Below, one piece after another: positions 8,235-16,245 of a stretch of DNA of 64,000 bases. The stretch comes from Deltaproteobacteria bacterium (lineage in GTDB: Bacteria; Desulfobacterota; Desulfuromonadia; Geobacterales; Pseudopelobacteraceae), in NCBI GenBank assembly GCA_021781535.1, contig JAJXWO010000015.1, positions 17,717 through 81,716 on the forward strand. The letters run 5' to 3'. Position 1 is the stretch's first letter. Each line of letters begins with the position of its first letter. The notes under the pieces were generated by a model, which had not been told where the DNA came from, did no database searches, and worked only from the letters and a program-made list of their open reading frames with translations. A program made the position numbers and the translations under genes.

Positions 8235-9094
8235 CCACTATCTTCACAAAAGTCGGCATTTTCCTGGAGATGATCAAATTTTCGCATACGATCTTTGCGC
8301 TTCCATTCGCCCTGACCGGTGCGCTGCTGGCAGCAGGAGGATTACCATCCATTCACCAGACGATCTGGATTATCCTGGCCATGGCCGGTGCCCGCACGGC
8401 AGCGATGGCGATGAACCGCCTGATCGACGCCGAAATAGATGCCCGTAACCCCCGTACTGCTGTCAGAGCCATCCCGGCCGGCCTGATCGGCAAAGGTCTG
8501 ACCTTCATCTTCATTGTCGCGTCCATAGCCCTGCTGCTGTTCGCAGCGTACATGCTCAACCCACTCTGCCTCATGCTTTCGCCAATCGCCCTGTTCTTCC
8601 TGCTGCTCTATTCCTACTGCAAACGCTTCACCTCTCTGGCTCACGTCGTACTCGGCATCTGCCTGGCAGCGGCTCCGATCGGGGCCTGGGTAGCGATTCG
8701 CGGAACAATAGATCCACCGGCACTGGTTCTGGGAGGCGTGGTACTGTTCTGGGTGGCCGGATTCGATATCCTGTATGCACTTCAGGATCTGGAATTCGAC
8801 CGGCAGGCGGGATTGCACTCCATACCGGTGGCGCTCGGCGTAAAGGGATCACTGGTGGCGGCCAGATTATTTCATGTAATCATGATCGCGCTGTTTTTCA
8901 TCCTGTTCAATCTCATGCACCTGGGGCCATTCTTTCTCATCGGCATTCTGGTGGCAACGGCAATGCTGCTGTATGAACACTGGCTGCTCAAAGACGGAAA
9001 CCTGGATAAGCTGGATGCGGCTTTTTTCAACATGAACGGATACATCAGTGTTGCCATTCTGCTGTTTACGGCTGCCGATGTTCTGACGAGGTAA
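8231..9094 (+). CDS. ubiA: UbiA-family prenyltransferase (candidate MqnP)
   Basis: 287 residues with about eight hydrophobic membrane segments. GTG start overlaps the ubiD stop. The family attaches a polyprenyl chain to an aromatic ring in the inner membrane. The two Asp-rich motifs that hold the prenyl diphosphate are present: NRLIDAEIDARNPRT (about residue 58) and DLEFDRQAGLHS (about 184). In organisms with futalosine menaquinone synthesis the homologue is called MqnP and prenylates 1,4-dihydroxy-6-naphthoate; that assignment here rests on mqnB in the same window and on the UbiD/UbiX neighbours. 4-Hydroxybenzoate as substrate is the alternative. Confidence 0.9.
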   Translation: MTTIFTKVGIFLEMIKFSHTIFALPFALTGALLAAGGLPSIHQTIWIILAMAGARTAAMAMNRLIDAEIDARNPRTAVRAIPAGLIGKGLTFIFIVASIALLLFAAYMLNPLCLMLSPIALFFLLLYSYCKRFTSLAHVVLGICLAAAPIGAWVAIRGTIDPPALVLGGVVLFWVAGFDILYALQDLEFDRQAGLHSIPVALGVKGSLVAARLFHVIMIALFFILFNLMHLGPFFLIGILVATAMLLYEHWLLKDGNLDKLDAAFFNMNGYISVAILLFTAADVLTR

Positions 9095-9097
9095 GCA

Positions 9098-9703
9098 ATG
9101 ATGCAGAAACACATCTTTGTCGCCCTGACCGGCGCATCGGGCTCGGTGTACGGCCTGCGTCTGGCGGAACAGCTCTGTCTGAATGACTTTCAGGTGACGT
9201 TCAGCGCCAGCTGCAGCGGCACGACTGTTTGCCTTGAAGAGACCGGTCTCGACCTTTCCGGCGATCTGGATAAAGCGCTGCAACGGCTGTATGATCATCT
9301 CGAAATAAATTCCGGCATCAGACTGGTACATCCGGATGATATGTTCTGTGGTGCAGCCAGCGGATCGTCTGCCCCGGATGCGATGGTGGTCTGTCCCTGC
9401 AGCATGGGGACGCTGGCGCGCATCGCCTGCGGCACTTCCGGCAACCTGATCGAACGGAGCGCCGACGTCATGCTCAAGGAGCGCCGCCCGCTGCTGGTGG
9501 TCCCCCGGGAAACCCCCCTGTCCGATATCCACCTGGAGAACATGCTGAAACTTTCCCGTTCCGGAGCCCGCATCATACCGGCGATGCCGGCATTCTACGG
9601 CAGACCGGCATCGGTGCTGGAGATGGTCGATTTTGTCGTCGGGAAGGTGCTTGATCAACTTGGGGTTGAGAACGATCTCTACAAACGCTGGGGAACTGAA
9701 TAA
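9098..9703 (+). CDS. ubiX: Flavin prenyltransferase (UbiX)
   Basis: 201 residues, usual length. It prenylates FMN to make the cofactor used by UbiD-type decarboxylases. The N-terminal VALTGASGSVYGLRLAE is the FMN-binding loop, CPCSMGTLARIACG (about 99) and ERRPLLVVPRETPLS (about 128) are conserved family segments. Starts with two ATGs 3 bp after the ubiA stop; the first is taken. Placement directly after a UbiD and a UbiA homologue gives a complete decarboxylase-cofactor-prenyltransferase set in one operon. Confidence 0.93.
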   Translation: MMQKHIFVALTGASGSVYGLRLAEQLCLNDFQVTFSASCSGTTVCLEETGLDLSGDLDKALQRLYDHLEINSGIRLVHPDDMFCGAASGSSAPDAMVVCPCSMGTLARIACGTSGNLIERSADVMLKERRPLLVVPRETPLSDIHLENMLKLSRSGARIIPAMPAFYGRPASVLEMVDFVVGKVLDQLGVENDLYKRWGTE

Positions 9704-9748
9704 TCCAGGCCAACTTCGTTTCACGCGGAGTACTGTCTTGCTTGGTAC

Positions 9749-11029
9749 GTGACTATGCCTCATACATACCTCCCCAAAAATATAGCCACCTACCTGAGCA
9801 AGCGGGCCGAGGCCGAGCCGTGGAAAATAAACGGACCCCCCTCCCGCGGCTTCACCGGTGTTATCGTCATCCCCTCGCTGGCCGAAGCCGTCAATCTGCC
9901 GCAGACACTGGAATCACTCTCCCAAAACCCGCCCGAGCTGCTGGAGCGCTTTTTAATCCTGATCGTTGTCAATCAGCGCGCCGACGCAACCGCCACGGAG
10001 ACAGCCGACAACCGTGACACGCTGGAGGCGCTGCCCAGATGGAAGCAGCAGTTCCACGTAGACAACCTGTTCTGGGTGGATGCCGCTACAACAGGCGGAG
10101 AACTTCCCGCCAAGCAGGGTGTCGGCCTGGCACGCAAGATCGGCCTCGACCTGTCTCTTCCGCTGCTCAATTACCACAATAACGATCCACTCATGATCTG
10201 CCTTGACGCCGACACGTTGGTACAGTCGGACTATCTCCACGCCATCATCCGCCATTTTACCGCTACGGCGGCAGGAGGAGCCAGCATCCCCTACCGTCAT
10301 CGGCGGGCATCAGACCAGGCGGGACAGTCCGCCATTGACCGATATGAACTGTTTCTGCGCACCTACGTGCTGGGGCTGGAGCTGGCCGGTTCACCCTATG
10401 CGTTCCACACCGTCGGCAGCGCCATGGCCTGCCGGGCATCGGCCTATGTCGCCTCGGGAGGGATGAACCGCCGCCAGGCCGGAGAGGACTTCTATTTTCT
10501 GCAGCAGGTTCACAAAACATCCGGTGTCGTGCCGCTGGCGGGAACGGTCGTCCATCCCTCGCCCCGTTCATCGCACCGGGTTCCGTTCGGCACCGGACGC
10601 TCTGTGGGAGACATGCTGAGCGATGGTGAGCAACGGCTGCTTTTTTATCAGCCGGTTGTGTTTTCAATAGTTGGTGAGTGGTTGGCGTATGTGGCCGGGA
10701 ATACCGGCGCGGATGCATTGTCGTTGCTGAATGGCGCCGCACTGATTTCACCGGTTTTGCACCGCTTTCTGGAGCAGTCAGGCTTCAGGGGTTCGTGGGA
10801 TAATCTGCAGAAAAACAACCGTGACAGCGCAAAATTACTGACGTCTTTCCACGGCTGGTTTGACGCCTTCCGCACCATGCGGCTTATTCACGAACTGTGT
10901 GACCAGGGATATCCCCGCATCACACCGGAGGGAGCAATCGCGCCGCTGCTTGAACGTACCGGGCATGTAGCCCCCGCCAGCATCAGTGAGCAGCTTGAAA
11001 TGCTGCGGGACTTGCAGGGAACGGTGTAG
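9749..11029 (+). CDS. Family 2-like glycosyltransferase, cytoplasmic
   Basis: 426 residues. The N-terminal half has the GT-A pattern: VIVIPSLAEAVNLPQTLESL near residue 33, LDADT near 152 (the DxD-type metal site) and AGEDFYFLQQ near 246 (position of the acceptor-side acid). The C-terminal 150 residues are helical and family-specific; no membrane segment is obvious. The donor and acceptor are unknown. Start: GTG 9749 or ATG 9755, both with a weak ribosome site. It follows ubiX by 45 bp and converges with the membrane-protein gene at 11105; no terminator is evident between them. Confidence 0.75.
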   Translation: MTMPHTYLPKNIATYLSKRAEAEPWKINGPPSRGFTGVIVIPSLAEAVNLPQTLESLSQNPPELLERFLILIVVNQRADATATETADNRDTLEALPRWKQQFHVDNLFWVDAATTGGELPAKQGVGLARKIGLDLSLPLLNYHNNDPLMICLDADTLVQSDYLHAIIRHFTATAAGGASIPYRHRRASDQAGQSAIDRYELFLRTYVLGLELAGSPYAFHTVGSAMACRASAYVASGGMNRRQAGEDFYFLQQVHKTSGVVPLAGTVVHPSPRSSHRVPFGTGRSVGDMLSDGEQRLLFYQPVVFSIVGEWLAYVAGNTGADALSLLNGAALISPVLHRFLEQSGFRGSWDNLQKNNRDSAKLLTSFHGWFDAFRTMRLIHELCDQGYPRITPEGAIAPLLERTGHVAPASISEQLEMLRDLQGTV

Positions 11030-11104
11030 CGCCCTGCCCCACAACACAGCAGATAGTTTTAGAGGGAAGTGACGAGATTCAAACGGCTTACCTTTTGCGC
11101 TGGA

Positions 11105-11662
11105 TTATGCCGCTTTTCCCAGGAATGTTCGTCTCACATAGCGTACCAGCATGGGCACGACAAACATTGCGCCAAGGACAACCAGCATGGTCGTGTTTGG
11201 GTCTTGGACGTACGAGTTCAAACGCAACGTCGTGATCGCGATAACAGCGAAATAAAGCATGTCTCCGGTGATGGCAAAAGCCCAACCGGCGAGAAACCCG
11301 TGGCCGGCAGCCAGCGCCGTGGCACGCCCTGTCATGGGGTCCACACCGAAAGCAATCATGACGAGCGAAAAGGGGCCTGCACCGGTGCCACTGAAAGATT
11401 CCGCGCTGCGAGCCATGACCATCTTTAAGGTGGCGCTGAAACGGGTCAGAAACGGGACTTTTCCGCACAGCACCGAGATAAGTCGCAGAATCGGTTCAAA
11501 GGCGACGGCCAGCACCAGGTCTGAAACCAGGTAGAGCCCTGTGGTGACAGGCCAGGCAAGGCCTTTGCCGTGCGCAAGCAAGACGCCGGCAGGGATTCCG
11601 CCGCCGACCGGGATAATGAACAGCTTTAGTACGGCAAGCATGATGGGTGTTGACTGGATCAT
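11105..11662 (-). CDS. Integral membrane protein of unknown function, coupled to pcnB
   Basis: 185 residues from the ATG at 11662, which overlaps the pcnB stop as ATGA; the frame is open further upstream but that part is antisense-like pcnB sequence. About five hydrophobic segments: residues 5-30, 38-62, 95-125, 128-148 and 156-175. The loop after segment 2 is basic. I do not recognise the family with confidence; the shape resembles small export or channel proteins. Translational coupling to a poly(A)-polymerase-type gene is clear from the overlap but does not explain the role. Confidence 0.7.
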   Translation of the reverse strand: MIQSTPIMLAVLKLFIIPVGGGIPAGVLLAHGKGLAWPVTTGLYLVSDLVLAVAFEPILRLISVLCGKVPFLTRFSATLKMVMARSAESFSGTGAGPFSLVMIAFGVDPMTGRATALAAGHGFLAGWAFAITGDMLYFAVIAITTLRLNSYVQDPNTTMLVVLGAMFVVPMLVRYVRRTFLGKAA

Positions 11663-13029
11663 ATTGCAGAACCTAAATGCGGCTTTCGCCGCCGGCGGCG
11701 TTTCTTCTTCTGCGGTGGCGCCCCGCTCTCTTGGCTGCGTTCGGGCAGCGGCACCGACTCCTGCCCTGCAGCCTCGGCCACCCACCACTTCAAGCGCCCG
11801 GCAACGTCCTTATTGTCGCCACGGGTGATCCGGCAGTATTCGATGATATCGCCAAAATCCTTACGGGCGATGAACAGCTGCGGCCGGCGACCGGGGATCT
11901 GCTTCAGGCGCATCTGCTGGGCAATGATGTCGCGGAGCGCAAACCCGACGCGGTTCGCAATCTGGACAAACGGGCAGACTTCTCCGAGGAACTCCGCGGT
12001 CGCGGCATCGATACTCTGTTGCCACGGCGCACCGTTGGCGCGGAAGTTAGTCGCCTTCTCCTCGAGGTACTCGCCGAAAAGAAGTGCCAGGAGGAGCGGC
12101 GGAGAGATCGTGCCACCCTGCTGGACTCGGGAATCAACGCAGGTGAGCATCTCGCCGAAACGGGTGTGGGGGAAGCCTTCGCTTTCGGCGTCGAGCCAGG
12201 CGGAGAAAAAGGGGAAAAGTGCCGCAAAGAGGCCGGTCTGCCGGAGGAGGTCGCAACACTTTGCCGCTTCTCCCGAGAGGAGGATTTTGAGCATCTCTTC
12301 ATAGAGTCGCGGCGGCGAGGCAGTGACGATGGTGCCGGCGGCGGATACCAGCGCCTTACGGGTCTCTTCCGCCATCGTGAAGCCGAGCTTCGCGGCGAAG
12401 CGCACCGCCCGCAGCATCCGCACCGGATCTTCCTGAAAACGGACCGCCGCGTCGCCGATGGTGCGGATGATGCCGGCGTTCAGGTCGGCGATACCGCCGG
12501 CGAAGTCGATGACCGAAAAATCGGTAATATCGTAGGCAAGCGCGTTGACGGTGAAGTCGCGGCGCAAAGCGTCTTCTTCGGGGGTGCCGTAGACGTTGTC
12601 CCGCAGGATCATGCCATCGTCATTCTTCAGCATGTGCGGGTGCCGCTGCCGGTTCTCCCCCCCGCGCTTTTCTTCCGCCACTGGTTCCGACTCATCCGCC
12701 GCTTGGGAGCGGAAGGTCGCCACCTCGATGAGCTCTTCGTGGAAATGAAGGTGGGCGAGGCGGAAGCGTCGCCCGACGAGTCGGCAGTTGCGGAACGCCC
12801 GTTTCACCTCGCCGGGGGTGGCATTGGTGACGACGTCAAAATCCTTCGGCTCCCGTCCGAGCAGGAGGTCGCGCACACAGCCACCGACGAGATATGCGAC
12901 AAAGCCGTTATCCTTCAACCGGTAGAGAACGCGCAGGGCATTCGGGCTCATGAGCTTGCGGGAGATCCCGTGCTCCTGCCGCGTGATGATCACCGAACCG
13001 CTCTTTTTGGGGTTTTCTTTCTTTTTCAT
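11659..13029 (-). CDS. pcnB: Poly(A) polymerase / class II nucleotidyltransferase (PcnB type)
   Basis: 456 residues. It adds nucleotides to RNA 3' ends. AYLVGGCVRDLLLG at residues 45-58 and KDFDVV at 62-67 give the class II nucleotidyltransferase GG...D-x-D catalytic site (Asp63, Asp65). RRDFTVNALAYDI and EDPVRMLRAVRFAAKLGF follow in order and select the base. The tail is strongly basic (a KKKRRRRRK run), as in bacterial PcnB, and probably binds RNA. The other nucleotidyltransferase in the window (35457-38135) has DHH and CBS domains. G. sulfurreducens is known to have a poly(A) polymerase plus separate C- and A-adding enzymes; this gene fits the poly(A) polymerase. Starts 9 bp after the flavoprotein gene. 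Confidence 0.88.
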   Translation of the reverse strand: MKKKENPKKSGSVIITRQEHGISRKLMSPNALRVLYRLKDNGFVAYLVGGCVRDLLLGREPKDFDVVTNATPGEVKRAFRNCRLVGRRFRLAHLHFHEELIEVATFRSQAADESEPVAEEKRGGENRQRHPHMLKNDDGMILRDNVYGTPEEDALRRDFTVNALAYDITDFSVIDFAGGIADLNAGIIRTIGDAAVRFQEDPVRMLRAVRFAAKLGFTMAEETRKALVSAAGTIVTASPPRLYEEMLKILLSGEAAKCCDLLRQTGLFAALFPFFSAWLDAESEGFPHTRFGEMLTCVDSRVQQGGTISPPLLLALLFGEYLEEKATNFRANGAPWQQSIDAATAEFLGEVCPFVQIANRVGFALRDIIAQQMRLKQIPGRRPQLFIARKDFGDIIEYCRITRGDNKDVAGRLKWWVAEAAGQESVPLPERSQESGAPPQKKKRRRRRKPHLGSAI

Positions 13030-13037
13030 GCTGTTAC

Positions 13038-13640
13038 TTATACCGATACCAGCCTTCCCGCCAATCTTATGATCTTGGCCCGCACACCAGCCGGCAGCTT
13101 CGGGTGATGTTCCTTGGCAATCATACCCGTAAAGAGTGTACCAACTATTTCGGCGCCGATCACCTTTGCCGTCATGTTGAGTTGTTTATCGGTCCCAAAC
13201 AACCAGCGCCCTAAAATTCCCGGAGCCGCACATGAGGAAACCAGCAGCGCTTTTTTCTTTGGCGCCTGCGCTTTTCTATACTGCGGTCCATTCATATCCC
13301 ACGACCAATATGCATAAACAGCCAACCGCTCCATAAAGCGTTTAAAAATGGCTGTGACTGAACCAAAGTTCGTCGGTGAAGCAAGAATATAACAATCCGC
13401 CCGCTCGATCTTATCAATCAATTCCAGCATGTCATCATGATGTATGCACTTCCCCGGCTCCGCACCGGGTTGTTGGGTGCATGCACGGCAATTAATACAA
13501 AACTCGATCGGGTATTCCCGGAGAAGTATAGTCTCGATTTCGGCGCCAGCCGCCACGAGAGCCTGTGCTAAGGCCTCTACAGTTTGATCGGTTATACCGT
13601 CATCCCGATAGGAACCATTAATTGCGAGTATCTTGATCAT
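13038..13640 (-). CDS. NADPH-dependent FMN reductase-like flavoprotein with Cys cluster
   Basis: 200 residues from ATG 13640, which has AAAGGGA 8 nt upstream; ATG 13649 sits on top of that site and is less likely. The N-terminus KILAINGSYR is the flavodoxin-like FMN phosphate loop, and ASPTNFGSVTAIFKRFMER (about 93) is the second FMN contact. CINCRACTQQPGAEPGKC (about 48-65) is a CxxCxxC...C pattern like that of iron-sulfur flavoproteins, so a 4Fe-4S cluster is possible. It leads the pcnB and membrane-protein genes on the same strand with 9-bp spacing. The electron partner is unknown. Confidence 0.82.
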   Translation of the reverse strand: MIKILAINGSYRDDGITDQTVEALAQALVAAGAEIETILLREYPIEFCINCRACTQQPGAEPGKCIHHDDMLELIDKIERADCYILASPTNFGSVTAIFKRFMERLAVYAYWSWDMNGPQYRKAQAPKKKALLVSSCAAPGILGRWLFGTDKQLNMTAKVIGAEIVGTLFTGMIAKEHHPKLPAGVRAKIIRLAGRLVSV

Positions 13641-13737
13641 AATCGCCATCCCTTTCTGAGATGAGGTATATCTATATTGAGGGGGCCACGTACTCACTCG
13701 TTATTAAGCTGTGGTATTTACTAATGTGATAAGGTAC

Positions 13738-13772
13738 ACCGGCTCGGCGGGGGCTTTTTCCCGCTGACCGGT
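13738..13772. other. GC-rich two-part hairpin in intergenic region
   Basis: ACCGG and GCGGG (13738-13751) pair with CCCGC and CCGGT (13760-13772) across a small internal loop; the loop carries CTTTTT. It lies between the DUF2442 stop and the flavoprotein start. No T-run follows the stem on either strand, so it is not a standard terminator. The rest of 13641-13841 shows nothing I can name. Confidence 0.4.
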
Positions 13773-13841
13773 GCTGCCGTTGGTTGAACACCTCGTCTAC
13801 TTGGCTTATCTCAAAACTTGTTGAATTGTGGGCCAATACTC

Positions 13842-14090
13842 TTAATGGTTCTGGTTGATGGGGAGCATTTCCGCAAGGAGGGTTTCGGGTGCGATGTCCT
13901 GCTCGTTTGGCCATGTTACAGCGCCAAACAGTATTCCGACAAGATTGAAGTAGTGTATGTCTTTCAGTTCGCGAAAAACGCCTCGGTCCAGATAAGGTTT
14001 GAGATCAAATATACCTTTGCGGCCATCCTCAACTTCGACATAGATACGATAGTCAGGCATTGGTTTTACGGTTTTCACATCCCAGTACAT
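13842..14090 (-). CDS. DUF2442-domain protein (toxin-antitoxin-like pair, second gene)
   Basis: 82 residues from ATG 14090 with GAGG five bases upstream; a longer reading to 14165 runs through the partner gene and is rejected. VKPMPDYRIYVEVEDGRKGIFDL is the start of the DUF2442 fold (only part is quoted here: DYRIYVEVEDGRKG near residue 13), followed by YLDRGVFRELKD and VTWPNEQDIAPETL, both typical. DUF2442 genes usually lie just after a DUF4160 gene; here the partner is 8 bp upstream and frameshifted. The biochemical role is unknown. This gene looks intact. Confidence 0.85.
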   Translation of the reverse strand: MYWDVKTVKPMPDYRIYVEVEDGRKGIFDLKPYLDRGVFRELKDIHYFNLVGILFGAVTWPNEQDIAPETLLAEMLPINQNH

Positions 14091-14097
14091 GGCAACC

Positions 14098-14363
14098 TCA
14101 CAGCGGGGTAATTTTGTAGGGATTCTCTCCGGCAACAGCCAGTTCCCAATCGGCCTGTAGTTCATCTCGGTGTAATTCTATCCATGCTTGCACCAGCCGC
14201 AACTGCTTACGTGGCAATTCTCCGGCTAAAACTTCACCATCTTCAATGCTGATAGAAACTTCATACTCGGCATATTAGCGTGAAAGTGCGGCAGATTGTG
14301 GTGCTGATTGTCGATAAGATACATTCGGATAATGATCCCGTAAAACATTGAGATTATTGGCAT
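14098..14363 (-). pseudogene. DUF4160-family gene broken by a single-base frameshift
   Basis: ATG 14363 follows AAGGAGAATAGC. The first frame reads MPIISMFYGIIIRMYLIDNQ, then HHNLPHFHA, typical of DUF4160, but stops after 46 codons. Shifting frame near 14275-14278 restores YAEYEVSISIEDGEVLAG, then LVQAWIELHRDELQADWELA and a normal end, ITPL-TGA at 14098. The total of 266 bp is one short of 89 codons, so one base appears to be missing. Both halves match the family in the right order, so this is a recent lesion or a sequencing error, not decay. It lies 7 bp from the DUF2442 start. Confidence 0.85.
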
Positions 14364-14391
14364 ATGCTATTCTCCTTTGTCTTTGATCATA

Positions 14392-14420
14392 AGTCTATAC
14401 ATTCTTGAAATTGTAGTCAA
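14392..14420 (-). promoter_or_regulatory. Predicted promoter for the DUF4160-DUF2442 pair
   Basis: On the minus strand TTGACT (14420-14415), 17-bp spacer, TAGACT (14397-14392); a TATAGA overlaps at 15-bp spacing. About 25 bp before the DUF4160 ribosome site. Confidence 0.45.
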
Positions 14421-15069
14421 TTAAGGCATGACAATTTCATTGTTTACCTAATGTATCATAGTAATCTATAGGGATTTTGCCAATATCTTACACGAGTGTT
14501 GTCAATGTTTCGTTCCTCCGCACCGATGCCTCCGTCTCCGCAAATTTATGAAGTGCGCCTACTTCTGAAGGAGATTTTCAATCGAGGGCAGTCGAAAAGC
14601 TGTAGACCACAACATAAATGGAGTCCCGCGAACAGTTAAGAAACCTAACCGCTTACCCACCCATATCCGGCCCGAAACATTTCCATACGCTCCGGCATAT
14701 CTGCCATAGCAGATTTCACCCGCTTTTACCATTATTTTAAAGTTTCATTAAGGTGCGGTTTCTCATCAAGCAGAACAATCAGAATCACCAACCTATTTCA
14801 GAAATACTCTCACATGTCGACCCACGTTATCAAAATAGTTAGCCGGCTGCGTTATGGCAGAAACATCACAAGCGGGGAGGTGCAGAGATGGAATTCAAAA
14901 ACAATTTTGGCGACAGTGCCATTCAAGGTTGTGATGCAGAGTCATCCGGAGATAGGCGAGATTCTCGTCAGGCTTGCGGAGCAGGTTATTACTGGTACTT
15001 TGAGATATAACCTCAGCGCCGGGCATGCTTTGGCAGAAGCCCATACGGCGCGGCAAAACGCCTGTGCCA
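14421..15069. other. About 650 bp with no convincing gene
   Basis: The stretch is A+T-richer at its left end and has only short frames. A 37-codon frame at 14526 (+) begins MPPSPQIYEVRLLLKEIFNR and looks protein-like but stops early. A 95-codon frame at 14814-15101 (+) has no ribosome site and runs 32 bp into the end of greB. No tRNA, repeat or terminator was seen. It may be a degraded remnant beside the DUF4160/2442 pair. Confidence 0.4.
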
Positions 15070-15543
15070 CTATTCCGGCCGGGTCGAGCTTATCCCGGTG
15101 ACATACACCGTCATATCACCGCTCGGCTTACGGACGGTTATCTCGTCATCAACCTTTTTGTGCAGCAGCGCCTGGCCCACCGGTGAATCGATGCTGATCC
15201 TGCCGATGCTGACATCTATTTCGTCAGGGCCGACCAGTTGATAACAGCGCGTATCTCCTGTTTCCTCTTCATAGGTAACCCAGCACCCAAAGGTGATCTG
15301 GTTGGGATTCATCGGCACCGATGCTACTTTCAGTACTTTCAGGCGCAGGGTAAGGTGTTTCAGTTTACTGTCAATCTCGCGCAGTCTTTTTTTGCCGTAA
15401 ATATATTCGGCATTCTCCGAACGGTCACCCTCCGCTGCCGCATCGGCAACACCCCGTACAACCTTGGGACGTTCCACTTTCCAGAGGTAGTCGTACTCGT
15501 CACACAGCTTTTTGAGACCTTCAGCAGAAATCAGATTCGTCAT
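15070..15543 (-). CDS. greB: Transcription elongation factor GreA/GreB family (GreB-like)
   Basis: 157 residues, standard length. Gre factors enter the RNA polymerase secondary channel and promote cleavage of backtracked RNA. The N-terminal part is a coiled coil (residues 1-75) with the acidic tip AAAEGDRSENAEY near residue 35-47, where the Asp and Glu position the catalytic metal. The C-terminal FKBP-like domain follows (ITFGCWVTYEEE onward). KRLREIDSKLKHL is characteristic. GreB rather than GreA is suggested by overall pattern, not proven. It lies downstream of the periplasmic FKBP gene but behind that gene's terminator. Confidence 0.87.
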   Translation of the reverse strand: MTNLISAEGLKKLCDEYDYLWKVERPKVVRGVADAAAEGDRSENAEYIYGKKRLREIDSKLKHLTLRLKVLKVASVPMNPNQITFGCWVTYEEETGDTRCYQLVGPDEIDVSIGRISIDSPVGQALLHKKVDDEITVRKPSGDMTVYVTGISSTRPE

Positions 15544-15566
15544 TCAAGAACTCCGCGGTACGTTGG

Positions 15567-15597
15567 AAAAAAGACAGCCCGCGCAAACGGGCTGTCT
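15567..15597 (-). terminator. Rho-independent terminator of the FKBP gene
   Basis: On the minus strand GACAGCCCG (15596-15588), 6-nt loop, CGGGCTGTC (15581-15573), then TTTTTT. A perfect 9- to 10-bp stem, 27 bp past the FKBP stop. Confidence 0.93.
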
Positions 15598-15623
15598 GAT
15601 AGCAATGGAATGTAACAGGATAA

Positions 15624-16064
15624 TTACTTTGCGACGTCAAGCAGCTCCACATCAAACAATAACGTTGCGTTCGGGGGAATGACTCCGCCAGCCCCCCTCG
15701 AGCCATAGCCGAGCTTGGCAGGGATAATCAGCTTGCGCTTGCCGCCTACCTTCATTGTCATGACGCCTTCATCCCATCCCGGGATGACCTGGCCGACGCC
15801 GATAGTAAACGAGAACGGTTGGTGACGATCAACCGAGCTGTCAAATTTTTTGCCGTTCTGCAGTGTTCCGGTGTAATGCACCGTGACCTGCTTACCGGCA
15901 GTCGGCGATGCACCCTTGCCGACAACTATATCGATGTACTTAAGACCGGACGCGGTTGTTATGGTTTTCCCGCCAGCCTTATTTGATAGTTGTGCTGCAA
16001 AAGCCGGGACGGCAAACAGTGCTGCCATTACAACCGCTACGATAATCCTGCTGAATCGCTTCAT
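15624..16064 (-). CDS. Periplasmic FKBP-type peptidyl-prolyl cis-trans isomerase
   Basis: 146 residues with a clear signal peptide (MKRFSR, hydrophobic core, cleavage near AFA-AQ at residue 24). The remainder is one FKBP domain: VTVHYTGTLQNGKKFDSS (about 62), FTIGVGQVIPGWDEGV (about 86) and GYGSRGAGGVIPPNATLLF near the end hold the usual proline-pocket residues (Tyr, Phe, Asp, Val-Ile, Trp, Tyr, Phe). It should speed prolyl isomerisation in periplasmic folding. It has its own promoter (16106-16134), a good ribosome site (GGAGG) and its own terminator, so it is a single-gene unit. Confidence 0.95.
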   Translation of the reverse strand: MKRFSRIIVAVVMAALFAVPAFAAQLSNKAGGKTITTASGLKYIDIVVGKGASPTAGKQVTVHYTGTLQNGKKFDSSVDRHQPFSFTIGVGQVIPGWDEGVMTMKVGGKRKLIIPAKLGYGSRGAGGVIPPNATLLFDVELLDVAK

Positions 16065-16105
16065 TACTACAGTACCTCCAGATGTTATTTATCACTTATT
16101 TTTAG

Positions 16106-16134
16106 AGAATAGATGGTTTCCCAGCTGCTGGCAA
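16106..16134 (-). promoter_or_regulatory. Predicted sigma-70 promoter of the FKBP gene
   Basis: Minus strand TTGCCA (16134-16129), exact 17-bp spacer, TATTCT (16111-16106), 42 bp before the FKBP start. Confidence 0.6.
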
Positions 16135-16245
16135 CAGGGATTTTGCGAGAGACGACGAAATCTCCATAGAGAAAAAGGGCGTGCGCCACAGCAGAAATGC
16201 TTGATGGAGGAGCACTGATGTTGCGTGCTTATCGGGCAGGCGTGC

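Noticed and set aside
11677..13107. 476-codon plus-strand frame opposite pcnB
   Set aside because: A shadow of the high third-base GC of pcnB; no motif, and pcnB is well supported.
13738..13772. GC-rich hairpin as an integron attC or attachment site
   Set aside because: No RYYYAAC/GTTRRRY ends, no integrase gene nearby.
14526..14636. 37-codon frame starting MPPSPQIYEVRLLL, possible remnant of a plasmid ORF-3-like protein
   Set aside because: Too short for assignment; the resemblance is weak and cannot be tested by eye.
14814..15101. 95-codon plus-strand frame in the gene-poor stretch
   Set aside because: No ribosome binding site, runs into the end of greB on the other strand, no recognisable motif.
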